From positions 62,001 through 126,000 of the forward strand of contig NZ_SMDS01000021.1 in NCBI RefSeq assembly GCF_013753875.1: a DNA stretch of 64,000 nt. Direction: 5' to 3'. Position 1 is the first letter of the stretch, and each line of letters opens with the position of its first letter. This document shows, one piece after another, positions 28,796-38,758 of this stretch. The translations under genes and the position numbers were made by a program. This DNA comes from Candidatus Pantoea persica (GTDB lineage Bacteria > Pseudomonadota > Gammaproteobacteria > Enterobacterales > Enterobacteriaceae). The notes below the pieces were generated by a model. It was not told where the DNA came from. It did not search any database and saw only the letters and a list, made by a program, of their open reading frames with translations.

Positions 28796-29812
28796 TTAGT
28801 TTTTGTCGTAGAAGGCCGGACGCGGCGGCATCTCTACCGGCTCGATGGCGCCGCTCTGCTGCGCCTTCAGGCAGGCGTCGGCGGCCACCGAGGCGGCAAA
28901 GCCGTCCCAGGCTGACGGGCCGGTGAGTTCGTCCGCCTTCACGTCGTTGATAAAGGCCTGCAGCTCAACGTCGTACGCCTCAATGAAACGGTCTTTCCAG
29001 TCGGTCAGGATGGTGGTGGAGAGTTTGGCTTCGCTGCGTATCTGCACCGATGCCGGCTCCGGCAGCTTCGCGATGCCGGTTTCGCCCACCACTTCGCACT
29101 GAATGTCATAGCCATAGGCGCAGTTCACGAAGATCTCGACGTCGATGCGCACCCCTTTTTGCGTTTCAAACAGCACGATTTGCGGATCCTTCAGGTGCGC
29201 GTGCGATTTCGAGGTGACGCGTGGGAAGACCACCTGCACGCTTTTATAGTCGTCATTGGTCAGCCAGCGTAGCACGTCCAGCTCGTGGATCAGCGTGTTG
29301 GTGATCGCCATGTCGGTGGTGTAGCTCTCCGGCACGGTGGGGTTGCGGTGCGCACAGTGCAGAATCAGCGGCTCGCCGATGGCGCCCTCGGTAATTACCT
29401 TTTTCAGCGCGCGATAGCCTGCATCGTAAGGGCGCATAAAGCCGACCTGCACTAGGCGTTTGCCGTGCTTTATCTCGGCATCCACCACGCGGCGGCAGCC
29501 TTCTGCGCTCATCGCCAGCGGTTTTTCGCAGAACACCGGCTTGCCAGCGGCGATGGCCGCCAGGGTAAATTCTTCATGGGTCGGATCCCAGGAGGTCACC
29601 AGAATCGCCTCGACGTCGGGCGACTGGATCACCTGATGACCGTCGGCATAGATTTCCGCCTCGATATTCAGGCGCTGCAGCGCGGGGCGCGCGCCGTCGA
29701 CGTTGATATCCGATACCGCCACCACTTTTGCCCCCTGCAGGACATTGTTGCAGCGACGAATGTGTTCCTGACCGATTGTGCCGGTACCGATAACGCCAAG
29801 TTTCAAAGTCAT
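28796..29812 (-). CDS. iolG: Myo-inositol 2-dehydrogenase
   Basis: The 338-residue GFO/IDH/MocA oxidoreductase oxidises myo-inositol to scyllo-inosose with NAD. The Rossmann motif [13 protein letters not shown] is at the N-terminus. [12 protein letters not shown] (catalytic Lys) and [13 protein letters not shown] (catalytic His/Asp region) are present. The start is ATG 29812 (MTLKLGVIG). The frame is open further upstream, but that part is antisense-frame iolD sequence. It sits 55 bases downstream of iolD. Intact. Confidence 0.96.
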   Translation of the reverse strand: MTLKLGVIGTGTIGQEHIRRCNNVLQGAKVVAVSDINVDGARPALQRLNIEAEIYADGHQVIQSPDVEAILVTSWDPTHEEFTLAAIAAGKPVFCEKPLAMSAEGCRRVVDAEIKHGKRLVQVGFMRPYDAGYRALKKVITEGAIGEPLILHCAHRNPTVPESYTTDMAITNTLIHELDVLRWLTNDDYKSVQVVFPRVTSKSHAHLKDPQIVLFETQKGVRIDVEIFVNCAYGYDIQCEVVGETGIAKLPEPASVQIRSEAKLSTTILTDWKDRFIEAYDVELQAFINDVKADELTGPSAWDGFAASVAADACLKAQQSGAIEPVEMPPRPAFYDKN

Positions 29813-29867
29813 AATTACACCTGTAGGGTTCGTATCGAGGAAAAGGGCCGGGGCTGCCGGCCAATTA

Positions 29868-31808
29868 TTAATATTTGCGCGCCTGGTCGAGGTGGGCGTT
29901 GAGCTTCTCCGCCACCGCCTGCACGCGTTCTGAATCAGAGGCCTGGGCGACGCCGACGTGCCACCAGCTAAAGTATTTGTGCACCATGGTTTTCGGCAAC
30001 ACTTTGATGTCGATAAGGGTGGAAACCGGCGAGTGACGCGCCTCTTCCAGCGCGGTTTCCAGCTGCTCCAGCGTGGTGACGCGCCAGGTTTTGCAGCCGT
30101 AGCCCGCGGCGATGGCGGCGAAGTCCACCGGCACAAAGCCGCCGTCCAGCCTGCCGCCTTCAGGATTGCGGAAGCGGAACTCGGTGGTGAAGCTGTCCAT
30201 GCCGTGTTCCATCTGCAGGTTGTTGATGCAGCCGTTGGTCATATTGTCGAACAGCACCACGTTGATTTTGGCGCGCTCCTGGATCGAGGTGACCAGCTCC
30301 GAGTGCAGCATCATAAAGGAGCCGTCCCCCACCAGCGTGTAGACCTCGCGCTCCGGCTGCGCCAGCTTAGCGCCCAGCGCGGCGTTGACCTCATAGCCCA
30401 TGCAGGAGTAGCCATACTCAACGTGATAGGCGTTGTAATCGCGGGTGCGCCAGACGCGCTGCAGATCGCCGGGCAGACTGCCCGCTGCCGCCACAATCAC
30501 CGCATCCTTTGGGAGCTGCTCGTTTAGCGTGCCGAGCACGCGGCTCTGGGTGAGTACCGACTGGGTAAGGCGATTGAATTCGGCGAACACCGCGTCGCGA
30601 TCGATGTGGTCGGCGATTTCTGGAATAAAGCCTTCGCCACTGTACTCCACCTGATAGACGCGCTGCGTCTCTTTCAGCAGCTTGCTCTGCGCCTGCGCGA
30701 TCTGATCGCCCCAGTCGTTGCGGTACTCTTGATCCGCCAGCCCCGCGTCGAGCGCGACGAGGGCTTCGCGCGCGTCGGCCAGCAGCTGCACGCCGTCCAG
30801 CTTGTAGCTGTCGAAGTTGCTGACGTTGACGTTCAGGAATCTCACCTCAGGATGCTGGAAGATCCATTTCGACGCGGTGGTGAAATCGGTGTAGCGCGTG
30901 CCGATGCCAATCACCAGATCCGCCTCTTTCGCCAGTAGGTTGGCGGCCAGACAGCCGGTTTCGCCCACGCCGCCGACGTTCAGCGGATGATCGGAGACGA
31001 TAGTACCTTTGCCCGCCTGGGTTTCGGCGAAGGGGATCCGGTAGCGCTCGGCGAACTGGCGCAGCGCCTCGCCCGCCTCGGAGTACTTCACGCCGCCGCC
31101 CAGTACGATCAGCGGCTTGCGCTTGCGGCCAATCAGCGCCAGCGCGTCGCTAAGCTGCGCGGCGGTCGGCAGGCGGCGATCGAGGCGGTGCACGCGCTTC
31201 TGGAAGAAGTAGTCCGGGAAATCCCAGACTTCGCCCTGCACATCCTGCGGCAGCGCCAGCGTCACCGCGCCGGTTTCGGCGGGATCGGTAAGAACGCGCA
31301 GCGCGTTGATGCAGGCGCTCATCAGCTGCTCGGGACGGCTGACACGATCCCAGTATTTGCTGACGGCGCGGAAGGCGTCATTGGTGCTAATGCTGAGATC
31401 GTGGCTCTGCTCGATCTGCTGCAGCACTGGGTCGGGCTGGCGCGTGGCGAAAACGTCGCCCGGCAGCAGCAGCAGAGGAATGCGGTTGGCGGTGGCTGTG
31501 GCCGCTGCGGTGATCATATTGGCGGCGCCGGGGCCGACCGACGAGCTGCAGGCGATAATCTGGCGGCGCAGCGACTGCTTGGCGAAGCCCATAGCCGCGT
31601 GCGCCATGCCCTGTTCGTTGCGGCCCTGATGCACAACCAGATCGCCACTGTCCTGCTCCAGCGCCTGTCCCAGCCCCAGCACGTTGCCGTGGCCGAAAAT
31701 GGCGAAGATGCCTTTCACAAACTTCGTTTCCACGCCATCGACATCGATGTATTGATTATCAAGAAACTTAACCAGCGCTTGGGCGGTGGTCATTCTGCTT
31801 GTGGCCAT
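29868..31808 (-). CDS. iolD: 3D-(3,5/4)-trihydroxycyclohexane-1,2-dione hydrolase
   Basis: The 646-residue ThDP-dependent enzyme opens the ring of the diketone to 5-deoxyglucuronate. It has the acetolactate-synthase-like architecture: [18 protein letters not shown] (the ThDP-activating Glu region), [20 protein letters not shown] and the ThDP/Mg motif [18 protein letters not shown] to [21 protein letters not shown] 31808 ([10 protein letters not shown]) has AGAGGA 8-13 bases upstream and is preferred to an ATG at 31832. It is the first gene of the iolD-iolG-iolE run. Intact over 1.9 kb. Confidence 0.96.
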   Translation of the reverse strand: MATSRMTTAQALVKFLDNQYIDVDGVETKFVKGIFAIFGHGNVLGLGQALEQDSGDLVVHQGRNEQGMAHAAMGFAKQSLRRQIIACSSSVGPGAANMITAAATATANRIPLLLLPGDVFATRQPDPVLQQIEQSHDLSISTNDAFRAVSKYWDRVSRPEQLMSACINALRVLTDPAETGAVTLALPQDVQGEVWDFPDYFFQKRVHRLDRRLPTAAQLSDALALIGRKRKPLIVLGGGVKYSEAGEALRQFAERYRIPFAETQAGKGTIVSDHPLNVGGVGETGCLAANLLAKEADLVIGIGTRYTDFTTASKWIFQHPEVRFLNVNVSNFDSYKLDGVQLLADAREALVALDAGLADQEYRNDWGDQIAQAQSKLLKETQRVYQVEYSGEGFIPEIADHIDRDAVFAEFNRLTQSVLTQSRVLGTLNEQLPKDAVIVAAAGSLPGDLQRVWRTRDYNAYHVEYGYSCMGYEVNAALGAKLAQPEREVYTLVGDGSFMMLHSELVTSIQERAKINVVLFDNMTNGCINNLQMEHGMDSFTTEFRFRNPEGGRLDGGFVPVDFAAIAAGYGCKTWRVTTLEQLETALEEARHSPVSTLIDIKVLPKTMVHKYFSWWHVGVAQASDSERVQAVAEKLNAHLDQARKY

Positions 31809-32347
31809 ATGCTTTTCCTCTACATGCTGCAACCTGGTGGCAGGTCAGCGACGTGGCGTGCCGCGTAGGGCGACCGCAGGTAACTGAAACGTGAAACGAT
31901 TATATATAAGTAAATATATTTTTCATAAAATATGATTACAGAGGAAATATTTCATTTTGCGATTGAGATCAAATTTAACCGCGAAACAGGGGGATTAGCG
32001 GCGCTCAGGCAGGAGGAAGTGAAACGCGCGGCAGGTTGCGTCGCCTAAAGAGAAAAATTCATTTCGCACCAGCAGCCTCACGGATTTACAGACGCTTTCT
32101 TGCGATCTGCCTCATAACCCTTTGGCGTCGCGAAACGTGCTGTGGGTTTCAGGGCTTTTACGCCGGCGGTGCAGAGTTTTACTTGGTTCACAAAATCGCA
32201 ATGTATGTTTCACTTTATGTTGTCTTTAAAATTTTTAATCCTCATACTCTCCCCATCGCCAGTCTGGCAAGCAACAAAACCAGATCCACGCCGGGAGGTT
32301 GCCTCTCTTGCCCGCTAGTCTGCTTATCACAGAAGGAAACCACAGGT
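31809..32347. promoter_or_regulatory. Divergent iolD/iolC control region
   Basis: This is 539 bases without a supported gene. The first 150 are strongly AT-rich and contain AAATATATTT (about 31912) and the palindrome GAAATATTTC (31944-31953, extended GGAAATATTTCA), a candidate IolR operator. The right half (32036-32340) is open in one frame, but its translation has no protein character and no ribosome site, so I treat it as iolC leader. No RNA gene recognised. Confidence 0.5.
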
Positions 32348-34261
32348 ATGAGTACACAACAAAAGCGGCTAGATGTGATTTGTATTGGACGCATCGCCGT
32401 TGACCTTTATGGGCAGCAAATTGGTGCGCGGCTGGAGGATATGAGCACCTTTACCAAATATCTTGGCGGCTCTTCCGGCAATGTGGCCTACGGCACTGCG
32501 ATCCAAGGACTGAAATCAGCGATGCTGGCGCGCGTGGGCGATGAGCATAACGGTCGCTTTTTGCGCGAAGAACTTAATCGAGTGGGATGCAACACCGACG
32601 GCCTGATTACCGATAAGCAGCGGCTGACCGGGCTGGTGATTTTGGGCATCAAAGATGAAGATACCTTTCCGCTCATCTTCTACCGCGACAACTGCGCCGA
32701 CATGGGGCTGGTGCCGGAGGATATCGACGAGGCCTACATCACCTCGTCGCGCGCGGTGGCCGTCACCGGCACCCATCTTTCCCATCCGCAGACGCGCGCC
32801 GCGGTGCTGAAAGCGCTGGATATCGCGAAGCGCAACGGCCTGCGCACCGCGCTGGATATCGACTATCGCCCGGTACTGTGGGGCCTGACTTCGCTGGGCG
32901 ACGGCGAGACGCGCTTTATCGAGTCGGAGCAGGTCACGCGACAGCTGCAGGAAGTGGTGCACTATTTCGACCTGATCGTCGGCACGGAAGAGGAGTTTCA
33001 TATCGCGGGCGGCAGCACCGACACGCTTGCCGCGCTGAAGAACGTGCGACAGGCGACACAGGCGACGCTGGTGTGCAAGCGCGGCCCGCTGGGCTGCGTA
33101 GTGTTTGACGGCGCGATCCCCGACCTCTGGGAAGAGACACGGTTGCACAGCGGCGTGCGCGTCGAGGTGCTTAACGTGCTGGGCGCGGGTGATGCCTTTA
33201 TGTCCGGTCTGCTGCGCGGCTGGCTCAACGATGAGGGCTGGGAGCAGGCGTGCCGCTACGCCAACGCCTGCGGCGCGCTGGTGGTATCGCGCCACGGCTG
33301 CGCGCCGGCGATGCCGACCAAAGCGGAGCTGGATGACTTTCTCAGCCGCGATAGCGACGTTAAGCGTCCCGATCTCGACGCGCGCCTGAACCATCTGCAT
33401 CGCGTCACCACGCGCAGGCAAGCGTGGCTAGAGCTGAACGTCTTCGCCTTTGACCATCGCAAACAGCTGGCCGATATGGCGCGCGAAGCAGGCGTGGACG
33501 AGAGCAAGATTCCAGCACTGAAAGTGCTGCTGCTGAAGGCCGCCGAAGAGGCGGCGCGCGAGGCGGGGCTAGAGAGCAAGAGCGGCATTCTGGCCGATAC
33601 CACCTATGGGCAGAAGGCGCTGAACGCCATTACCGGCAAAGGGTGGTGGATTGGCCGTCCCATTGAGCTGCCCAGCTCGCGTCCGCTGCGCCTTGAGCAC
33701 GGCAACATCGGGTCGCAGCTGATCGACTGGCCCGCCGAGCACGTGGTGAAATGCCTGGTGTTCTACCATCCCCATGACAGCGCCGAACTGCGCAAAGAGC
33801 AGGATGACCTGATCCTCGACGTCTGGAGGGGATGCAATAAAAGCGGGCACGAGCTGCTGCTAGAGGTGATCTTGCCAGAGAGCAACCCGGATCATAACGA
33901 AGCTTACTATGTGGATATGCTGAGTCACTTCTATCAGCTGGGCATCCAGCCTGACTGGTGGAAGCTGCCGCCGCTGTCGGCCGCGAGCTGGCAGGCGATC
34001 GGCAGCCTGATTGAGCAGCAGGATCCCTACTGTCGCGGCGTGCTGCTGCTGGGCCTCGACGCACCGGAGGAGAAGCTGAAGGCGGGTTTCGCCGCCGCCG
34101 CGCAGGCACCGTGGGTGAAGGGCTTCGCGGTAGGCCGCACCATTTTCGGTCAGCCGTCGTACCAGTGGCTGCAGGGCGAGCTGGACGATGCGGCGCTGGT
34201 GGAGAAGGTGAAGGGCAACTATCTGCGGCTGATCGACTACTGGCGCGCCGCGCGCGGTTAG
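32348..34261 (+). CDS. iolC: 5-dehydro-2-deoxygluconokinase fused to DUF2090 (aldolase-like) domain
   Basis: The 637 residues form two domains. Residues about 10-330 are a PfkB-family sugar kinase: VICIGRIAVDLYG, YLGGSSGNVAYGTA and the ATP/anion-hole motif NVLGAGDAFMSGLLRGW. Residues about 345-637 are a DUF2090 domain (LELNVFAFDHRKQLADM, GWWIGRPIELPSSRP, GFAVGRTIFGQPSYQW). Such fusions are proposed to do both phosphorylation of 2-deoxy-5-keto-gluconate and aldol cleavage to DHAP and malonate semialdehyde, the IolC plus IolJ steps; no separate iolJ is present. ATG 32348 (MSTQQKRLDVICIG) is chosen over the longer frame from 32036. A good terminator follows. Intact. Confidence 0.95.
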   Translation: MSTQQKRLDVICIGRIAVDLYGQQIGARLEDMSTFTKYLGGSSGNVAYGTAIQGLKSAMLARVGDEHNGRFLREELNRVGCNTDGLITDKQRLTGLVILGIKDEDTFPLIFYRDNCADMGLVPEDIDEAYITSSRAVAVTGTHLSHPQTRAAVLKALDIAKRNGLRTALDIDYRPVLWGLTSLGDGETRFIESEQVTRQLQEVVHYFDLIVGTEEEFHIAGGSTDTLAALKNVRQATQATLVCKRGPLGCVVFDGAIPDLWEETRLHSGVRVEVLNVLGAGDAFMSGLLRGWLNDEGWEQACRYANACGALVVSRHGCAPAMPTKAELDDFLSRDSDVKRPDLDARLNHLHRVTTRRQAWLELNVFAFDHRKQLADMAREAGVDESKIPALKVLLLKAAEEAAREAGLESKSGILADTTYGQKALNAITGKGWWIGRPIELPSSRPLRLEHGNIGSQLIDWPAEHVVKCLVFYHPHDSAELRKEQDDLILDVWRGCNKSGHELLLEVILPESNPDHNEAYYVDMLSHFYQLGIQPDWWKLPPLSAASWQAIGSLIEQQDPYCRGVLLLGLDAPEEKLKAGFAAAAQAPWVKGFAVGRTIFGQPSYQWLQGELDDAALVEKVKGNYLRLIDYWRAARG

Positions 34262-34271
34262 GGCAAAAAAA

Positions 34272-34295
34272 GGCGGGAAGATTCCCGCCGTTTTT
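34272..34295 (+). terminator. Terminator of iolC
   Basis: GGCGGGAA (34272-34279) pairs with TTCCCGCC (34282-34289) around GA, followed by GTTTTT and preceded by seven A. Confidence 0.88.
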
Positions 34296-34350
34296 ATTTA
34301 GGTAGGGTACCACCCACGCTTAAACTGTTTAGCCGTCTGCTAAAACAGCT

Positions 34351-34888
34351 TTATTTCAGCATGATGCTTTGAACGATGCTGTGCGCGTCGCTCTGCGCCT
34401 GCTGCTGGTTATCGCCCGGCAGGGTAATCTGCAGCGTCAGCAGCTTGCAGTCGACCTTCGCCAGAACCATTGAGGACCAGGAGGTCTGGTTATTAGCCGA
34501 TACCACGCTGTCGAGACGCTGCGCAGGCTGATCTTTCAGGGTAATCGCCTTAATTGGAAACCACCTGCTGCTGCTCCAGGCGCTGTGCCAGCACGTCCAG
34601 CCCTTCGTTGGTGGCGTCGCCGGCGATCACGATAATGACGCGCGCGCCGGTTTCATCAGCGTAGACGTGCATATTGGTTGTCTGGTTGCCCAGCTTGCCG
34701 CTCTTGTCCGACATGCCGGCCGGCAGCGAGAAGCTCAGCTTGCCGTCAATCAGGTTCACGGTCTGCGCCGACTAGCTGGCGCTGGCGCTGGTGCTGTTGC
34801 CGCCGGTGGTCTCTTCTTTCTTCTGGTCGCAGGCCGCCAGGCCCAGCACCAGCAAGCCGATACCCGTATATTTCACTAAGTTTTGCAT
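34351..34888 (-). pseudogene. dcrB: DcrB lipoprotein, nonsense codon plus frameshift
   Basis: ATG 34888 gives [20 protein letters not shown], with the LGLAAC lipobox, and [23 protein letters not shown] at about 34774 interrupts early. After QQQVVSN a one-base insertion at about 34556 stops the frame; the shifted frame continues AITLKDQPAQRLDSVVSANN to TAA 34351. DcrB is a periplasmic lipoprotein needed in E. coli for phage C1/C6 DNA entry and envelope homeostasis. Its E. coli neighbour order (yhhQ, tusA) is kept. Confidence 0.9.
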
Positions 34889-35004
34889 CTGAATCCCTTT
34901 ATTTCATTCAGTAAGGCGTTCATACAACGTGAATCAGGCGGCAAAAGCAACCGCCTGATTGTCAGCAGATCTTAGCGGGTCGTGAAGAAAGGCTCTATGG
35001 TGGA

Positions 35005-35677
35005 TTAGCTAAAATTTACCTGCGGACGCTGCGTGCGCTCCGCCAGGCGCTTCAGCATCGCGTTAAGCAGAACGCCATAGGCCGGCAGGAAGAATACCAG
35101 GCAGATAAGGACCTTATAAGCTGTAGTCCACCAGCGCGATCTCGACCCAGTGTGCTGCCATAAAGGGATCGGTGCTCTTGTCGAACGCGATAAAGATAAA
35201 GAAGAAGGCGAGGGTATCGCTGACGTTGCCGAGAAACATGGCGGCGGCAGGCGCGGCCCACCACTGCGGCAGCTTGTGCAGGCGGTTAAAGACGTGCACG
35301 TCGAGGATCTGCCCCAGCGCGTAGGCCATAAAGCTGGCGCAGGCGATGCGTGCCACGAACAGATTGACGTTATGCAGCTCCGCTAAGCCCTGCTACTGAC
35401 CCTGATAAAACAGGCTCGACACCATATAGGAGACGAACAGCGCCGGGATCATCACCGCAAGGATAATGCGTCGCGCCAGCGGCGCGCCGAAAATCCGCAC
35501 CGTTAGATCGGTCGCCAGAAAGATAAACGGGAAGCTGAACTCGCCCCAGGTGGTATGGAAGCCAAAAACGGAAACCGGCAGCTGCACCAGATAGTTGCTG
35601 GAGATAATCATCAGCAGGTGAAACAGCGAGAGCCAGATCAGCGCGTGCTGACGCTGACGCAGAGAGAATTCGATCAT
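35005..35677 (-). pseudogene. yhhQ: Queuosine-precursor transporter, broken
   Basis: ATG 35677 gives IWLSLFHLLMIISSNYLVQL, FHTTWGEFSFPFIFLATDLT and RRIILAVMIPALFVSYMVSS, that is YhhQ, the E. coli 7-cyano-7-deazaguanine and 7-aminomethyl-7-deazaguanine importer (VUT family). The Trp after FYQGQ is TAG (about 35393). After HWVEIALVDYSL one base is missing at about 35120; the next frame reads LVFFLPAYGVLLNAMLKRL and ends at 35005. The transporter should be non-functional. The cell would then depend on making queuosine itself, in keeping with intact queH. Confidence 0.92.
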
Positions 35678-35876
35678 AGTGGACCTTTTTCATATTGGGG
35701 TGAGGGAACCCATTGCCTCGCAACTAGAGCCGCGTGACGGTGCCGAATTAAAAAACCGCGGCATATTACCGCGCTGTGCTATTTACGCAATGGTTAATTT
35801 TAACGCAATCGTTCTCGTCTTGTGTCTGAGGGGCTGCGCGCTAAAATGAGCACCCCTGATTTAGAGCGAGTGTATT

Positions 35877-36128
35877 ATGAGCGATACCTTCCCGACGGCC
35901 GATTACCATCTTGACGTGTTCGGCCTGCGCTGTCCGGAACCGGTGATGATCATGCGTAAAACGGTCCGTAACATGCAGGACGGGGAGACGCTGCTGATTG
36001 TCGCCGACGATCCCGCAACCATACGCGATATTCCCGGATTTTGCCGCTTTATGGAGCACCGCCTGCTGGCGCAGCAGACCGAAACCCTACCTTATCGCTA
36101 TCTGATCCAGAAGGGTCTCGGCGCCTGA
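35877..36128 (+). CDS. tusA: Sulfurtransferase TusA
   Basis: The product has 83 residues, close to E. coli TusA (81). The conserved Cys-Pro-X-Pro motif sits at [14 protein letters not shown], with the persulfide Cys at about residue 20, and [11 protein letters not shown] and [10 protein letters not shown] follow. TusA passes sulfur from IscS to TusBCD for tRNA 2-thiouridine and supplies molybdenum-cofactor sulfur. ATG 35877 follows TGTATT without a strong Shine-Dalgarno. It converges tail-to-tail with zntA 13 bases later. Intact among broken neighbours. Confidence 0.95.
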   Translation: MSDTFPTADYHLDVFGLRCPEPVMIMRKTVRNMQDGETLLIVADDPATIRDIPGFCRFMEHRLLAQQTETLPYRYLIQKGLGA

Positions 36129-36141
36129 TATCGCGCGTCGG

Positions 36142-37888
36142 CTAGCGCGTGCACAGTAGGCGTAGCGCGTTCGCCGTGACCAGCACCGTCGCGCCGGAAT
36201 CGGCGAGCACCGCCAGCCACAGGCCGGTAAAGCCCAGCAGGGGCGTCACCAGAAACAGCGCCTTCAGCCCCAGCGCGATGGCGATATTCTGCCGTAGCGT
36301 GGCGCGGGTACGCCGCGCCAGCGCCAGCAGCGACGCCAGCCGGCAGGTTATCGCGCGTCAGCGCCGCGTCGGCGTTCTCCAGCGCGATGTCGCTGCCGCT
36401 ACCCATGGCGATGCCGACGGCGGCCGCTTTCATCGCGGGCGCATCATTGATGCCGTCGCCGACCATCGCCAGCGGCTGCTGCTGGCTCAGCGCCTGAACG
36501 GCCGCTGACTTTATCGGCGGGTAGCAGGCCGGCGCGATAGTCGATGCCCAGCTCGCCAGCAATCGCAGGATCGCCACCAGCGTTCGTCCCTGTGCTTCGT
36601 GCTGCGCAATCTGCGCGCGCTGCGCGGTGTTCAGGGCGGCGGCGCGGCCTGGCGACAGCAGTTCCACCTGTGCGCCGTCGATCCGCGCGGCGACGCCGCT
36701 GCCCGCCAGCGTCCTCTGACCGCTCGCCTGCGGCATGGTCAGCGGCCGTGCCTCGGCAGCGGCCACGATCGCCGCCGCCAGCGGATGGGTTGAACCCTGT
36801 TCTACCGCTGCCGCCAGCGCCAGCAGCTCATCCTCCGACGCCGTGGCGAAAGCGAACACTGCGGTGACCTGCGGCTTGCCCTCGGTCAGGGTGCCGGTCT
36901 TGTCGAAGGTGATGGCGCGCACGGCGGCGAGGCCGGAGGTAATCGCCGCAGGCGTGGCGATCACCAGCGCGCAGGGACAGCCGATCAGCAGCAGCGTCAG
37001 CCCTTTGTGGATCCACGGCAGCCAGTCGCCGAAACCGAGCAGCGGCGGTAGCACCATTACCAGCGCGGCCAGCAGCATAATCAGCGGCGTATAGAGACGA
37101 CTGAAGCGATCGATAAAGCGCTCTACCGGCGCGCGATGGCTGTCCGCCTCTTCTATCAGCGTCAGAATGCGGTCGATGGTGCTTTCGCCCGGCTTTGACG
37201 TCACCTCAATCTCAACCAGACGATCTACGCTGGTGGCGCTCTCCAGGCGCAGCGCCATCAACTGCGTCACGCCGCTGCGCGCGCGCCGGTATGCGCTACG
37301 CGCCACCGGCCATAAGCTCACCAGCGTGGTGAGGATAAATAATCCGTCGCCCCAGCGCGGGGCGAACTGGCTCAGCGCCGCGCTGGCGAGCAGCGGCGGC
37401 GCGTCGCGGTAAAGCTGAAAAATAGCGCGCGTAACCGCCTTTTCTACCGCGGCGGAGATATCGGCGCGGGCGTCGACCAGCAGCTTTTCACTGGCGAACA
37501 CTACGCGCGCGCGAATGACGTCCAGCAACTGGCCGACGGCGGTTTCAAGGGTACGGGCGCAGCCGGGGCCGTCCATGCCGCTGACGCGCCAGCTGAGCCG
37601 CTGGGCGGCGCGAAGTCTGTCGCCCTCGTCGTCAGACGTGCCATCGGCACGGCTGTCTGTTGTGCAGCAACCGCTGTCGCATTCAGGCTGAACGGAAGAA
37701 GCGACGGGCCGCCTGTCGTCCTCGCTGCCGACGCTGCTCTCTGTCGCGCAGCAATTACCGCCGCATTAATGCTGAACGGGCGAGGCGGCGCGAACAGTGA
37801 GGCTGGTGGGCGACGCGCTGAGGATGGCGCACAGGGGTGTAGCTGAATGGGCGTGGCGCTGGTAGCCGCAGGCGTGATAATGATGCAT
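36142..37888 (-). pseudogene. zntA: Zn/Cd/Pb-exporting P1B-type ATPase, several deletions
   Basis: ATG 37888 with GGAGG starts a His-rich N-terminus. TAA interrupts after SPVQH, and the metal-binding motif reads GMDGPGC instead of GMDC-x-x-C. Membrane part: a deletion joins WPVARSAYRRARSG to VTQLMALRLES. The next deletion joins LESAT to SVDRLVEIEV and removes most of the actuator domain with the TGE motif. Still readable are LIGCPCALVIATPAA (CPC), ITFDKTGTLTEGKP (the phosphorylated Asp) and AMVGDGINDAPAMKAAAVGI. TGDN and its surroundings are lost to a shift. Export activity is impossible without the A domain. Its ZntR promoter is perfectly preserved. Confidence 0.93.
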
Positions 37889-37929
37889 ATAACCTCCAGT
37901 AACGGGCGGGCGACGCCGCCCGCTACTGC

Positions 37930-37961
37930 ATCCTACACTCTGGAGTCGACTCCAGAGTCAA
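37930..37961 (-). promoter_or_regulatory. ZntR-dependent zntA promoter and operator
   Basis: On the minus strand TTGACT (37961-37956) and TAGGAT (37935-37930) are separated by 20 bases, the long spacer of MerR-family promoters. The spacer is filled by the 22-bp perfect palindrome at 37937-37958 centred on GGAGTCGACTCC, essentially the E. coli ZntR operator. It lies about 50 bases before the zntA ATG. Confidence 0.92.
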
Positions 37962-37972
37962 GCGCGGTTATC

Positions 37973-38601
37973 TCAGACCAGCCAGAGCGAGCGGACGATC
38001 ATAAAGTGCCCGGCAAAATAGCAGGCGGCAATAATGGCTCTGTCGACGCGGAAGCGACGACGGAAATGGCTGACGAACCGGATAATATTTGCCAGCAGCA
38101 GCAGGCCAGCACCTACGATCAGCGTAAAGCTGTCGTCGCTCGGTCGGAAAAAATATTGCTCGGCAGCCAGCTAGGTCATCACCAACGCCATGCCGATAAG
38201 GGTGCAGATCGGCCAGCGCAGCGTCTCCTGTCGACTCCAGATGGTCGCGATGGTGATCGCGCCGATAATCAGCAGCGTCAGCGGAATCGGCCAGTAGAAG
38301 GTCATGGTCATGTTGGCGGCGAAGTAGAGGGTGTAAAGCAGGTAAGAAAGGAAAAAGGCGCCCAGCGCGTAGAGCATCTGCTGACGCGGCAGCAGCAGCA
38401 GCGCGTCGCCGATCAGCGTCGCCGCCAGCCCGGCCATGATCAGGTAGTCGGTGGCCTGCAGCACAGGCGCCTGCCACGCCCAGCCTACCAGCAATAGTAG
38501 CGTAATGGGCTTAAACAGCCAGCGCTGCCATGCGGGCCGCGATAGGATGCGTCTACATAGAGCCAGCCAGAGAAAAGTTCGGCAAGAAAGGACCAAAGCA
38601 T
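37973..38601 (-). pseudogene. yhhN: YhhN/TMEM86-family membrane protein, broken
   Basis: ATG 38601 reads [20 protein letters not shown]. One missing base at about 38525 shifts into [40 protein letters not shown] and [14 protein letters not shown]. Then TAG replaces a conserved Trp (about 38173), and LIVGAGLLLLANIIRFVSHF and FAGHFMIVRSLWLV end at TGA 37973. The family includes lysoplasmalogenases and has about eight membrane spans. The bacterial role is not settled. Confidence 0.9.
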
Positions 38602-38758
38602 CGCAGCTCCCTTAAAGGACAACCTGTCCATCAGATGGTCAAATTCCCGACAAGTAGATCCCAGTTTAGGTTACGGCCTTGCAATGTGACAATCAGGCAA
38701 CTCTGGTTGTATGCTTCCCTCACACTGCTTTTCAGGGCTGAACAAGACGGAAAAAACC

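Noticed and set aside
29813-30136. A longer N-terminus for iolG.
   Set aside because: The extra residues are iolD coding sequence read in another frame; the conserved start MTLKLGVIG is at 29812.
32036-32347. A 104-residue N-terminal extension of iolC.
   Set aside because: No family member has it, its composition is not protein-like, and the conserved start lies at 32348.
37791-38497. A 216-codon + strand frame over zntA/yhhN.
   Set aside because: It is antisense to the recognisable yhhN remnant and lacks any motif.
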